A DNA stretch of 64,000 nt from an uncultured Eubacterium sp. (GCF_945980375.1 NZ_CAMFQO010000004.1:26559-90558), one strand, 5' to 3'; positions 7,711-16,937 are shown, counted from the first letter of the stretch. The notes: generated by a model from the sequence alone, not told the origin. Made by a program: numbers and translations.

Positions 7711-9387
7711 TTAGAAAAGCAAGGCTAAAAACGCCGTGCCTGTGCAAGCGTGGATAATAGCAACGACAGCCCAAACAACAAGGGCAACCAGGCCTACAAC
7801 CAATGCAAGTAAAAGCAATACAATAAGAATTAACAGCAAAAGCACCAACGGGCCTTTTTTGCTCTTTTTAACAGTATCGGTAAACTGCTTTTCCTCAAAC
7901 GCACTTGCAGGTGCAGGGTTTTCGTCATCATAAATAGGATAAAGAGGTAATGTTGCCTTTGCATCACAATAACCGCTGTTCCACAAAAGAGGCTCGATAA
8001 GCGACCTTACGGATGTTGCACCCTTGAGCACCTTGCCGATTGAAAAATGAATTGTATCCAAAAAGGCATCAATTATGTTTAGAAAACCGCAGGTGAGCTT
8101 ATATTCTCTTGTATCGGGGCCATAAGGAGAGTCGCCGCAATATAGGTTCTGTACCAATTCAAGAATAAAATCGGTAACCTTATTATATGCAATATCGGCA
8201 ATATCGGATTTTTTAAGTCCGCATTCCTTTTTGCAAAGCCTCCAAATCTTTTTGAAGGTAAGCTTGTTGAGGAACTTGCCCACAGGCTTAATAATCCATG
8301 CATATTTCTTTACCGTTTCGCCCGGAACGGAAAACGCAGGAGTCATTTCTGCAAGGCGGTCAATATCGTTGCCCATTGCCCAAATAACCTCGGCAATCAT
8401 ACCGAAGAAGAAATCCTTCATATAATCCGGAAAGCTCTTGCCCTTTGTATCAAGACCGTCAACGTTATCTACATATACGGTTTCAACGTCAATCTTTGCG
8501 TCTCTTGGGTCAAAGGTAACATTTCTGATTGCAGGAGGACAGCCGATAAAAGCACCGCAGGCAACATCGTAAAACTTATTGCCCTTCTTTGAGGTAACAA
8601 CGCTGATATCGTGAACGTGGGTATGACCTGTTAACATACAGGAAAGACCTGCATCTGCAAAGATTTCTCTTGTGGTTTCGTAATTTCTCTGCATATTTCC
8701 GCCACCGATGATGTTATAAAACGGTGATGGAGAAATCATAGGATGGTGAGTCATTGCGATAACATACTGATCATTATCGTGAGCATCCTTTAACTGCTCC
8801 AAAATCCATTTCATACAATCATCGGAGAAGCCCGAACCTCTTTCGCCCTCAGGCTTGTAGTTTGTATCATCATTTAATGCAAAAAGGCGATAACCCGGAG
8901 CAAGCTGAACTACATAACACATAGACTCCTTATGAGTTGCAATAGCCTCACTCGGACCAAAATCATAGTACATATCCCACAGGTCATGTCTGTCCTTAAC
9001 GGCAGGCACCTCGATTCTGTTATCTCCGTCATAGGCGTGCGCAATTCCATTGTCCTGAAAGTCGTGAGTTGCGGTAATTACGTACACTCTCTTTCCACGC
9101 TTTTTAAGGTCATGAAGCATTTCGATAAATTCGGTATGCGACTCAATTTCGCCCTCGTGGGTAGTGTCTCCCGAAATAACGACTATATCGGTTGAATCGT
9201 CCTCGCAAAGCATATCAAAGCCTCTTTTTATAACAAGGGGACTGTCCTTAATCACCATCTGTGATTTGGACTCCATTTTATCGTATGCCTTTCCCTCGGT
9301 ACCTAATTTGCTTGAGTAATAATGAACATCGGTAATAAACTGAATTTTCAATGGTTCATTATTACTGCCATAAATTCTGTTTTCCAT
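7711..9387 (-). CDS. Calcineurin-like metallophosphoesterase with C-terminal membrane anchor
   Basis: The 558-residue protein has the metallophosphoesterase signature in order: ITDVHYY near residue 18, VVISGDTTHEGE near 70, ATHDF near 105, MTHHP near 210 and LTGHTHVHD near 255. These supply the dinuclear metal ligands. A helical region of about 200 residues of unknown function follows. The protein ends in a very hydrophobic segment (about residues 508-550) after a KKSKKG stretch, so it is probably tail-anchored with the catalytic domain in the cytoplasm. AGGGGAA precedes the ATG, 2 nt after the stop of the upstream glycosidase gene, so the two are co-transcribed. Substrate unknown. Confidence 0.85.
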   Translation of the reverse strand: MENRIYGSNNEPLKIQFITDVHYYSSKLGTEGKAYDKMESKSQMVIKDSPLVIKRGFDMLCEDDSTDIVVISGDTTHEGEIESHTEFIEMLHDLKKRGKRVYVITATHDFQDNGIAHAYDGDNRIEVPAVKDRHDLWDMYYDFGPSEAIATHKESMCYVVQLAPGYRLFALNDDTNYKPEGERGSGFSDDCMKWILEQLKDAHDNDQYVIAMTHHPMISPSPFYNIIGGGNMQRNYETTREIFADAGLSCMLTGHTHVHDISVVTSKKGNKFYDVACGAFIGCPPAIRNVTFDPRDAKIDVETVYVDNVDGLDTKGKSFPDYMKDFFFGMIAEVIWAMGNDIDRLAEMTPAFSVPGETVKKYAWIIKPVGKFLNKLTFKKIWRLCKKECGLKKSDIADIAYNKVTDFILELVQNLYCGDSPYGPDTREYKLTCGFLNIIDAFLDTIHFSIGKVLKGATSVRSLIEPLLWNSGYCDAKATLPLYPIYDDENPAPASAFEEKQFTDTVKKSKKGPLVLLLLILIVLLLLALVVGLVALVVWAVVAIIHACTGTAFLALLF

Positions 9388-9389
9388 AT

Positions 9390-12086
9390 TTATTCCCCTT
9401 TTATTTCAAGGACACCTGATTTTACATTATTGTCAAATGTAAACTCCAGACTGCCTTTATTTCTTTCAACAAAGTCGATTTCCTTTCCGTCAAGATAAGC
9501 CTTGTAGCTATGCTCATCACTCAGTGTAACAATCATACTGTATTTTTCGTTATTACCGAAATACTTAAATGATATTTCGGCACTACGCTCTGTTACTTTT
9601 TGATAATCTGTCCACAAATCAAGACCTGTTGTAACCGTTCCCGGCTTGTAGTAGGCATTTGCCCAAATGCAAATAGGTGCAGACAGACCGCCGAAATTAT
9701 GGAACCATCCGCCGCGACGAGTCTTAATACCAAAGCATTCATAGGTAAAATATGAGAAGTCGGTTTCCTCTCTCCACATTTCAAGAGCACGGTTTGCAAT
9801 TTCAAATGCAAAATCAGTGTCCGCATTATCAAGCATTGTTTTCCATACAAACCACTGATGGCTCATCCAAACATTTCCGTTCCAATAGCCGTCATCAAAG
9901 TAGTACGACGCCGACATATCAACAGCTGAAACACCTGCGTTTGACCACATTTCGTTTGAATTTTTGATGTGAGAAATAAGCCTTTGCTTTCGCTCGCCGT
10001 CAACGGCACCTGCGATAAGAGGATATACACCGTCAAAGCCCTTATCCCAATTTTCGCCGTCCTCGGTTTTCATAATATAAGGAGCATTTTTATCCCTATC
10101 GTACATTGTGTAGCCGAAATAGCCTGACTCCTCGTCCCAAGCAAGCATATTAAGTGCATTTGAAGAATACTCGATATCTGCATCGTAAACGGCAATATCA
10201 TCAGCCTTGCCGAGATACGACGCAACCATTTTCATAATTTTACCTGCACGAATAATTTGGCTTGTTGAAAGGCACGGACAGGAATATTCCTCTGCCTTGT
10301 CGGCAATCATTTTTACCTGAGCAGGATAATCGTCCATACCCGAGCAGGAATACCAATAATCGTAAGTAGTTAAAAGTCCGTTTCCAAACTTTGCACAGGT
10401 TGAATTATGTGTTCTTCCACGCAAAAATTCATAATATAGCTTCATTTTGTCATAAAGAAAATCGAGCCTTGATTTGTCATTTGTGCGTTTCAAAAGCTCA
10501 AGGTACTCTACAAACTGTGTAGGCACAAGGGAGCCGTGAAGCAAAAAGCAAAAGTCATCGTTGTCCTCATCACACAAATACATATCAAGTGCGTATTTGC
10601 AAAGCTCATTGCTGAATTCAAGCAAGCCCATACCGATAAATCCGCTGTCCCAGGTATAGAAGCTGTCCCAACGCTTGCCGGGAGTGTGATGAATAACATT
10701 TTCGCCGTGGCAGTAAACGGGATATACTGTGTTGGTTAAAAGAGTGGCACGCAAAATATCGGTTGAAAGCTTATATTTTTCGCCATTCTTATTGAACTGT
10801 GCCGTTTCACCGGCAACATTTCTTTCGTTATAAATTGCCTCGTATTCTACATCGGTTAAAGGCTCAAAATCGGATTTTGCAACAACTGCGTACTCGGTGT
10901 GAGTGCTGTGAGGCTCTATAAAAATAGACTTGATAAGTGTATTTTGGAAGAAGCCGTCGTCGGAGGTTTTACGCTTAAATGAATTTGAAAATGTTTCCTT
11001 CAAATCATCATAGGTGTGGTCTCCGTTTGAAAGACGGTTGATAAGCGCATCCTCAAGGCTACCGCTTTCAAGCACACGAAAGCGAGTGTTCGGATTTGAT
11101 GTAATCACCTTGAACCTGCAATCGTCATAATCAAAATCCATATCAACGGTATAGCCCTTGCCGTTTTTCTTTGCCTCAATTTGAGGCTCAAAGCTATGCT
11201 TCATTTCAACAACCTCAAGGCTGTTTCCCTTTTCGTACACAGCAATAAAATCAAGCTCAACGCCTGCTTTGCCGAGGCTTACAAGCTCAATGCTGTCTGC
11301 ATAATCAAGCTCAATAACGCAAAGGCTGTCGCTGTGAGGGAACACGGTATTGGCACCGTTTACGCAAAACTCCGCATCACCGTCGGTTACTGTCTTATAT
11401 CTGACGGCAACAACAGGATTATTGATGCCCTGTGCATCAAGATTGTACGACACCCTGTCTCCTTTTTCACAGCCAAACGGTTTCAGGTTTAGGTAATGAA
11501 CATGGGCATGGTCGCATCTGTCACCAAGACCGTAGCCGAGATAAAACTCCTCATCCCTGAACATACCTCTGAACATACCGTCGGGAGTTTCGTTTTCCCA
11601 CGGGCGAACGGCAGCATAGGCAAATTTTGCATAATCATTTGCCTTAATAAGTTTATAATTACTGTCTTTTGCCTTTATGTAATATTCCTTAGAATTCGGA
11701 AATTCAAGAGATGAATAGAAATTAAGGACAGTATTTTGAGAAAGGTCGGTATTGTTTACAAATTTAACTCTTGCAAGATAAGCCTCATCGTTTATTTTTG
11801 AAAAGGACACATCGGCATAAACCTGATCCTTCCACATAAGCTCATATCTGTATGAATAGAATGAGTAATCTGTTGAACATTTCCACAAATGATAGCTTGA
11901 CGGAACCGTAACATTGGGAACAGGAGTTGATGAGTTCCAAATGGTTGGATGAACTGTAAAATCAAAGCGTACCGCATCTGCATTGGATTTGCCGTTTTTG
12001 TTGCTTATGTCACCCATAATTCTGGACAGTCCCATATATTTTTTAGAATATGGTCCCCAAACGGGCATACAGGTCTTTTCGGACAT
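9390..12086 (-). CDS. Cytoplasmic (alpha/alpha)6-barrel glycosidase, MGH/GH63-like
   Basis: The 898-residue protein has no signal peptide. An N-terminal beta-rich region (about 1-440) precedes an (alpha/alpha)6-type domain (about 450-820). The motifs 'KRWDSFYTWDSGFIGMGLL' and 'DDGYWNGNVWMSHQWFVWK' resemble clan GH-G enzymes (GH37, GH63 and mannosylglycerate hydrolase-like). A beta-type C-terminal segment of about 80 residues ends the protein. The substrate is probably an intracellular oligosaccharide or glycoside, but the exact family cannot be fixed by eye. ATG 12086 is chosen for AAGGAG at proper spacing, which rules out a 23-codon N-terminal extension. It is co-transcribed with the phosphoesterase gene downstream. 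Confidence 0.75.
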   Translation of the reverse strand: MSEKTCMPVWGPYSKKYMGLSRIMGDISNKNGKSNADAVRFDFTVHPTIWNSSTPVPNVTVPSSYHLWKCSTDYSFYSYRYELMWKDQVYADVSFSKINDEAYLARVKFVNNTDLSQNTVLNFYSSLEFPNSKEYYIKAKDSNYKLIKANDYAKFAYAAVRPWENETPDGMFRGMFRDEEFYLGYGLGDRCDHAHVHYLNLKPFGCEKGDRVSYNLDAQGINNPVVAVRYKTVTDGDAEFCVNGANTVFPHSDSLCVIELDYADSIELVSLGKAGVELDFIAVYEKGNSLEVVEMKHSFEPQIEAKKNGKGYTVDMDFDYDDCRFKVITSNPNTRFRVLESGSLEDALINRLSNGDHTYDDLKETFSNSFKRKTSDDGFFQNTLIKSIFIEPHSTHTEYAVVAKSDFEPLTDVEYEAIYNERNVAGETAQFNKNGEKYKLSTDILRATLLTNTVYPVYCHGENVIHHTPGKRWDSFYTWDSGFIGMGLLEFSNELCKYALDMYLCDEDNDDFCFLLHGSLVPTQFVEYLELLKRTNDKSRLDFLYDKMKLYYEFLRGRTHNSTCAKFGNGLLTTYDYWYSCSGMDDYPAQVKMIADKAEEYSCPCLSTSQIIRAGKIMKMVASYLGKADDIAVYDADIEYSSNALNMLAWDEESGYFGYTMYDRDKNAPYIMKTEDGENWDKGFDGVYPLIAGAVDGERKQRLISHIKNSNEMWSNAGVSAVDMSASYYFDDGYWNGNVWMSHQWFVWKTMLDNADTDFAFEIANRALEMWREETDFSYFTYECFGIKTRRGGWFHNFGGLSAPICIWANAYYKPGTVTTGLDLWTDYQKVTERSAEISFKYFGNNEKYSMIVTLSDEHSYKAYLDGKEIDFVERNKGSLEFTFDNNVKSGVLEIKGE

Positions 12087-12134
12087 ACTTTTCTCCTTAT
12101 TTGAGTTAAATTTAACAATCAAAAGTTTACAAAT

Positions 12135-12163
12135 ATTATGAGTTAAAAAGCACAATTTGTCAA
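12135..12163 (-). promoter_or_regulatory. Sigma-A promoter of the glycosidase-phosphoesterase operon
   Basis: -35 TTGACA (12158-12163), 17-bp spacer, -10 CATAAT (12135-12140) on the minus strand. It diverges from the promoter at 12203-12231. Confidence 0.75.
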
Positions 12164-12202
12164 TACAATATATGGCAATACTCTCTTATTTTTTAACTTT
12201 TA

Positions 12203-12231
12203 TTGACAAAGATTGCCTAATAGATTATTAT
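12203..12231 (+). promoter_or_regulatory. Sigma-A promoter of the polysaccharide kinase module
   Basis: -35 TTGACA (12203-12208), 17-bp spacer, -10 TATTAT (12226-12231), 51 nt before the ATG at 12283. Confidence 0.7.
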
Positions 12232-12282
12232 ATTATTAATATTAATTCTTTGCAGACAGTTTGAACGAAATGGAGCTTTTAT

Positions 12283-13074
12283 ATGAATATTGATGAAAAT
12301 GTACGCAAGATACTTATTTCTCTGTTAAGGAAATGGAAGGTCTTGGTTGTATTTGCAATTATCGGTGCCCTGCTTGGATACTTTTACACGGCAAACATAA
12401 CAAAGCTTACATACACATCAACGGTGGAATTTCTTGCCTCTACTGTTGACACAAGCAGTGAGCTTAAGGAAGCATACCCAAATGTTGATGACGTCAGAAT
12501 AAGCAACACCAGCAAAATGAATTACACAACAATGATGCTTGCAACATACATTGAAATTATGAACACAAACGAGTTTGCTACAAATGTTGCGCAAGGGCTG
12601 AACAATCGCCTTAATTCAAGCTACACCGGTGCTTACATCAAAAGTGTAATGAATATTGAAGCGGTTGAGGATACCGCCATGTTCAAAATCAGTGTAACAA
12701 CCGAAAGCAACGAAAAATCATACGAAATTGCTCATCAGCTTGAAACAGAGGTTCCCAAGATGATGAAGAACACAAACAGCGGTCTTGTTCAAGCAACTGT
12801 ACAGGACAAGCCTATTAAGGCCTCCACCGCAGGAAGCAAGGGCTATCCAAAGAAATGCCTTATCGGAGCAATAGGCGGATTACTTGTTGCGGCAGCATAT
12901 GTTATTCTTCGCAACCTTCTTGATATTAGAATTCGCAGCAGTGAGGAGCTTATTGAGAGATACGATATCCCTGTTCTCGGTAACATACCTAATTACGAAA
13001 TCAAAAACGCATCCACCCGTTCAAGAGAAATTGACGAGGCATACATAACAAAGGAAAAAGGAGATGAAAGATAA
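12283..13074 (+). CDS. Wzz/CpsC-type polysaccharide co-polymerase (BY-kinase modulator)
   Basis: The 263-residue protein has the Wzz topology: a membrane helix at about 20-40, an extracytoplasmic region of about 140 residues, and a second helix near 188-208 (KKCLIGAIGGLLVAAAYVIL), then a short cytoplasmic tail. In Firmicutes such proteins (CpsC, CapA, YwqC) activate a separate cytoplasmic tyrosine kinase and set polysaccharide chain length. The next gene is that kinase and overlaps by 1 nt (TAATG). TGGAGC precedes the ATG. No polymerase or flippase is in this window, so the glycan made is not identifiable. Confidence 0.9.
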   Translation: MNIDENVRKILISLLRKWKVLVVFAIIGALLGYFYTANITKLTYTSTVEFLASTVDTSSELKEAYPNVDDVRISNTSKMNYTTMMLATYIEIMNTNEFATNVAQGLNNRLNSSYTGAYIKSVMNIEAVEDTAMFKISVTTESNEKSYEIAHQLETEVPKMMKNTNSGLVQATVQDKPIKASTAGSKGYPKKCLIGAIGGLLVAAAYVILRNLLDIRIRSSEELIERYDIPVLGNIPNYEIKNASTRSREIDEAYITKEKGDER

Positions 13075-13991
13075 TGGCTAAAAAGAAAGACAAAAAAAAC
13101 AGCACAATCTCCTCCCGTCAGCTTCTCAAAAATATTGAAATGGACCCATCTCTCAAGTTTAGAGTTGAGGAAGCATACAAAAGCATAAGAACAAACATTA
13201 TGTTTTCCGTAATGAAAAAGGGCTGTAAAACCATTGTTGTTTCTTCTTCAGTTCCAAACGAAGGCAAAACGACAACCACAATTAACATTGCCATCGCTCT
13301 TTCTCAGGCTAACCAAAGGGTGCTTCTCATTGACGGTGATTTGCGTAAACCAAAGATTCATCACTATTTTTCCGTGCCGAATTCTCCCGGTCTTACAAAC
13401 TATCTCGGCAACAAAGTCGGCGCAACCGGTACAGGCCAAACCGATTTGTATTCGGTAATTCACCCAACAGAATACGAAAATCTTTCTGTTCTATGCTCAG
13501 GCTCTATTCCGCCGAATCCGGCAGAAATCCTTGGCAGTGAGCCTATGGCAGAATTTCTTGAGGAAATAGGCAGAGACTTTGACTACATTATTATCGACAC
13601 TCCGCCGCTTAATGTTGTATCGGACGCTTTACCTGTTATAAGAGAAAGCGACGGTGTTGTTCTTGTTGTGCGTTCCAACCAATCAACTCATCCCGAAATT
13701 CAAAAGACAATTTCCGCGCTTGAGTTTATTGATGCAAAAATACTTGGATTTGTTGTAAACTTTGCAGAGTCGAGCCGTTCAAAATACGGCTATAACAAAT
13801 ACGGCAGATACCGTTACGGCAAATACAGAGCAGGCTATGGTTACGGTGCATACGGAGGATACGGTAATTACGGTTACGGCAATTACGGTTACGGTAATTA
13901 CGGCTATGGAAATTATGGCTACGGCAATTACGGATACGGCTATGGATACGATTACGGTATACCACGCAAAAACCAAGACGAAAGACAATAG
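13074..13991 (+). CDS. CpsD-type tyrosine kinase (BY-kinase) with long Tyr-Gly tail
   Basis: The 305-residue cytoplasmic ATPase has Walker A SSVPNEGKTTT (58-68), Walker A' VLLIDGDLRKP (83-93) and Walker B IIIDTPP near 178. This is the bacterial tyrosine kinase pattern. BY-kinases autophosphorylate a C-terminal tyrosine cluster to control polysaccharide export. Here the cluster is very large: from about residue 237 to 300 there are 23 tyrosines, including five tandem GNYGY units. The kinase sits between its membrane activator and the cognate phosphatase, a complete Cps regulatory trio. galU, which supplies UDP-glucose, is 4 kb downstream. Confidence 0.93.
   Translation: MAKKKDKKNSTISSRQLLKNIEMDPSLKFRVEEAYKSIRTNIMFSVMKKGCKTIVVSSSVPNEGKTTTTINIAIALSQANQRVLLIDGDLRKPKIHHYFSVPNSPGLTNYLGNKVGATGTGQTDLYSVIHPTEYENLSVLCSGSIPPNPAEILGSEPMAEFLEEIGRDFDYIIIDTPPLNVVSDALPVIRESDGVVLVVRSNQSTHPEIQKTISALEFIDAKILGFVVNFAESSRSKYGYNKYGRYRYGKYRAGYGYGAYGGYGNYGYGNYGYGNYGYGNYGYGNYGYGYGYDYGIPRKNQDERQ
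13863..13937 (+). repeat. Five tandem 15-bp repeats encoding GNYGY
   Basis: Five in-frame 15-bp units (pattern ggt-aat-tac-ggt-tac with synonymous changes) sit in the kinase tail. The units differ at third positions (tac/tat, ggc/ggt/gga). The repeat may therefore be old and kept at protein level rather than a fresh slippage product. Confidence 0.9.
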
Positions 13992-14012
13992 CACAAAAGG
14001 AATTAAACGCAA

Positions 14013-14735
14013 ATGATTATTGAAAATCTTGTAGAAACCCATTGCCACATTATTCCCGGAATTGACGACGGAGCAAAGGATATTGAAACAAGCCTCGCCA
14101 TGATTAAGCATTTGCAGGAGCAGGGTGCAAAAAAGATTATTTTAACTCCGCATTACTATTCGGACACTATATCGCTTGATGATTTTTTAAGGCAACGCGA
14201 CAAGGCATTTAACGAGCTTTACAAGGCTCTTCCGAGCGGAAGCCCTACCCTTATACCTGCCGCAGAGGTTTTTATAAGCAAATACCTTTTTAACAATCAA
14301 AGCATTGATGAGCTTAAGATCGCGGGTTCAAACTATATTTTAATTGAGCATCCGTTTTCGTGCAGCTTTTCGGACAACAGCTACGACAGGCTTATGAATA
14401 TGTACTGCGATTACGGTGCACGGCCTATTCTTGCTCATATTGAAAGATACCCTGCACTTATGGACGACATGTACAGGCTTGAGGATTACATTCAGATGGG
14501 ATGCTTAACTCAGGTAAATGTTTCATCATTTTCAGAGGCTCACAGAAGCATAAGAAAAAAACTGTTTAAGCTGCTCGACACAGGTCACATTCATCTTATC
14601 GGCTCTGACTGTCACAACCTGACATCAAGAATCCCCGACTATGAGGACGGCGTTAAAGAGATTATCAAAAAGAGCGGTCAGGAGGCTGTTGACACTTTAA
14701 TCAAAAACGCAAACATTTTAACATCAAACGTATAA
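14013..14735 (+). CDS. CpsB/YwqE-type PHP tyrosine phosphatase
   Basis: The 240-residue PHP-fold phosphatase has metal-ligand motifs ETHCHIIPGIDDGAKD (8-23), 'LAHIERYP' near 140 and 'GSDCHN' near 193. CpsB proteins are Mn2+-dependent and dephosphorylate the partner BY-kinase. An AAAGGAA precedes the ATG, 21 nt after the kinase stop. The strong hairpin at 14746-14776 closes the operon. Confidence 0.93.
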   Translation: MIIENLVETHCHIIPGIDDGAKDIETSLAMIKHLQEQGAKKIILTPHYYSDTISLDDFLRQRDKAFNELYKALPSGSPTLIPAAEVFISKYLFNNQSIDELKIAGSNYILIEHPFSCSFSDNSYDRLMNMYCDYGARPILAHIERYPALMDDMYRLEDYIQMGCLTQVNVSSFSEAHRSIRKKLFKLLDTGHIHLIGSDCHNLTSRIPDYEDGVKEIIKKSGQEAVDTLIKNANILTSNV

Positions 14736-14745
14736 AGCATACCAA

Positions 14746-14786
14746 TGCCCCGAATCTGTTTTTTAGAATCGGGGCATATTTTTTGT
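14746..14786 (+). terminator. Intrinsic terminator after the phosphatase gene
   Basis: Stem TGCCCCGA / TCGGGGCA (14746-14753 with 14769-14776) is followed by a T-rich run. Confidence 0.8.
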
Positions 14787-14847
14787 TTTTTGACAATGGT
14801 TACCGAATACTGCCTAACCGATTCAAATATAATATACGGGTGATGTT

Positions 14848-15876
14848 ATGAAAAAAGCACTCGAAGCGGCACAGTCGGTAGGGATTTTTGCATTAATAAT
14901 TTGCTTCATTGTCTTTTCCGTTAGGGCAAAGGCACAGGCATTGGAGGGAATGAAGCTATGCCTCAATGTAATTGTGCCAACGCTTTTACCGATTTTAATA
15001 CTAACCAACACGATTATAAAATCGAGTTCAAGAGCCTTTCTTGAAACGGTGTTTTCTCCCCTTGCACGACTTTTAAGGCTTCCGAAATGTGCCTGCTGTG
15101 CACTTATCTTAAGCTTGATAGGAGGATACCCGACAGGTGCAATACTGTCCAATGAGCTTTTTAATCTGCATCTTATAGACAGTCAAACGGCAAAGAGGCT
15201 TTTGCGGTGCAGCTTTTGCGGAGGCGTGGCATTTATTATAACTGCTGTTGGAACAATACATCTAAACAGTACAAAAACAGGAATAATAATTTATACCATA
15301 AATGTTTTGTCATCAATAATAATCTGTGTTGCAGACGGCATAATACATCCGAACACTAACAAAAGCACACAAGAGTATTCCATAGGCTCGCAAAGCTTTT
15401 GCAATGCACTTATCAGCTCGATAGAGTGCAGTACAAAAAGTGTAGCTGTAATGTGCGGATGCATAGTATTTTTTTCTGCTATATGCGGATTGGTGAGCAT
15501 ACCGCCGTTTGCAATGCCGTTAATAGAAATAACAAACGGAATATTCAAGTTTAACGGCAGTATTTCCCTACCGTACTTATGCTTCTTTTTATCGTTTGGC
15601 GGATTATGTATACATCTGCAAATTCTTAATGTAATAAAAAGTACGGGTATTGGATATATTGATTTTTTCGTTCACAGGGTTGTGGGCGGATTAATCTCAT
15701 ATTTCCTGGGAAAAGGATACATACTTTTATTTAATCCGGACACGGAGGTTTTCAGCAACATATCTCAAATCACACCAAGGCTAAATCAAATCAACGGTAG
15801 CTTAAGCATAATTCTTCTTGCAAGCTGTATTGTTATTGTTGTTGACCTAAATAACAAAAAATCAAAATTGATATAA
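14848..15876 (+). CDS. YlbJ-like sporulation integral membrane protein
   Basis: The 342-residue protein has about eight membrane helices. It shows the YlbJ/nucleoside-recognition-gate pattern: 'GMKLCLNVIVPTLLPILI' near residue 34, 'GGYPTGA' near 92 and 'CSFCGGVAFI' near 125. YlbJ is a mother-cell sporulation membrane protein in Bacillus. GGTGAT lies directly before the ATG. No convincing sigma-A promoter is visible between the terminator at 14786 and the ATG, which would fit a sporulation sigma factor, but I cannot prove that. Sequence similarity is moderate. Confidence 0.7.
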   Translation: MKKALEAAQSVGIFALIICFIVFSVRAKAQALEGMKLCLNVIVPTLLPILILTNTIIKSSSRAFLETVFSPLARLLRLPKCACCALILSLIGGYPTGAILSNELFNLHLIDSQTAKRLLRCSFCGGVAFIITAVGTIHLNSTKTGIIIYTINVLSSIIICVADGIIHPNTNKSTQEYSIGSQSFCNALISSIECSTKSVAVMCGCIVFFSAICGLVSIPPFAMPLIEITNGIFKFNGSISLPYLCFFLSFGGLCIHLQILNVIKSTGIGYIDFFVHRVVGGLISYFLGKGYILLFNPDTEVFSNISQITPRLNQINGSLSIILLASCIVIVVDLNNKKSKLI

Positions 15877-15912
15877 GTAACGGAATATGGTATTATTGTA
15901 TTGGTGATTAAA

Positions 15913-16830
15913 ATGTACAGGAATACTATAAAGCTTATTTGCACAATTCTTGCACTGATAATGCTTTGCTCGTGCAGTGATATAGGTGCAATAAGCCAAA
16001 GAATTGATGAAGAAAAGCAAACTACAACGCAATACACCGAGATTGAACAATTCTCCTCTGTAAACGATGTTGAGGAATATACCTTTTTTCCGTATGTTCA
16101 AATAAACAACAATGTTCCCGAATTTGACGACACAAGCTATACAGAATCATTTGAGCAGTACGGCGAGCTTGACAGCTTGGGAAGATGCACCTCCTGCATT
16201 GCAAACATAGGCACAGACCTAATGCCGACCGAGGAGCGCGGAGCAATAGGCTCAATAAAGCCTACCGGCTGGCAGGTGGCAAAATACGACTGTGTAGACG
16301 GCAAATATCTATACAACCGTTGTCACCTTATCGGCTATCAGCTAACAGCGGAAAATGCCAACCCAAAAAACCTTATTACAGGCACGCGCTACCTTAATGT
16401 TGACGGTATGCTTGAATTTGAAAGCATGGTTGCCGATTATGTAAAATCAACAGGCAACCACGTGCTTTACAGGGTTACGCCGATATTTAAGGGTGATGAG
16501 CTTGTTGCAAGAGGTGTGCAAATGGAGGCATACAGCATTGAGGACAACGGCAAGGGTGTTCAGTTTAATGTTTACTGCTACAATGTTCAGCCTAATATAG
16601 AAATAGACTACAAAACCGGCAACAGCAGATACGTAGGTGATGAATCGACAACGCAATACAACACAGGCGAAAGGCAGGAATATATAGTTAACACAAGCTC
16701 ACGAAAATTTCACCTGCCCTCCTGCTCTGCTGTCAGCAAAATAAAGCAGGAAAACAAAAAGGCATATATAGGATACAGAGATAATCTTGTCAAGAACGGA
16801 TATGAGCCCTGCGGTCAATGCAAGCCTTGA
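15913..16830 (+). CDS. Lipoprotein DNA/RNA non-specific endonuclease with Ada-like C-terminal cysteine module
   Basis: The 305-residue protein begins with a lipoprotein signal (hydrophobic stretch, then LIMLCSCSD, Cys near residue 20). The central part (about 75-235) matches the EndA/NucA-type DNA/RNA non-specific endonuclease domain. It has 'YNRCHLIGYQL' (the catalytic His is H in RCH; the usual DRGH is replaced by NRCH) and 'NLITGTRYLNVDGM'. The C-terminal 50 residues hold 'KFHLPSCSAV' and 'GYEPCGQCKP', resembling Ada-type metal-binding modules often fused to secreted nucleases. It is probably surface-anchored for extracellular nucleic-acid degradation. ATG 15913 with GGTGAT is preferred over TTG 15901. 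Confidence 0.85.
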   Translation: MYRNTIKLICTILALIMLCSCSDIGAISQRIDEEKQTTTQYTEIEQFSSVNDVEEYTFFPYVQINNNVPEFDDTSYTESFEQYGELDSLGRCTSCIANIGTDLMPTEERGAIGSIKPTGWQVAKYDCVDGKYLYNRCHLIGYQLTAENANPKNLITGTRYLNVDGMLEFESMVADYVKSTGNHVLYRVTPIFKGDELVARGVQMEAYSIEDNGKGVQFNVYCYNVQPNIEIDYKTGNSRYVGDESTTQYNTGERQEYIVNTSSRKFHLPSCSAVSKIKQENKKAYIGYRDNLVKNGYEPCGQCKP

Positions 16831-16875
16831 AATTTCATTAGTTTATAAAGAGTTAATCAAATATTAATTTATTAT

Positions 16876-16904
16876 TTGATTTTTTGTGTTTATATAAGTA
16901 TAAT
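16876..16904 (+). promoter_or_regulatory. Sigma-A promoter of the RING/DUF2628-galU-tadA unit
   Basis: -35 TTGATT (16876-16881), 17-bp spacer, -10 TATAAT (16899-16904), 33 nt before the ATG at 16938. Confidence 0.7.
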
Positions 16905-16937
16905 AAAAATGATACTTAATTTTTATGGGAGAATCAT

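Noticed and set aside
9752..9967. Small plus-strand frames opposite the glycosidase gene, and similar ones across the ribosomal region
   Set aside because: They are antisense shadows of well-supported genes, without ribosome-binding sites or family matches.
13779..14111. Minus-strand open frame opposite the kinase tail
   Set aside because: Val/Ile-rich text is the complement of the Tyr-Gly codon repeat. It has no start signal and the sense gene is certain.
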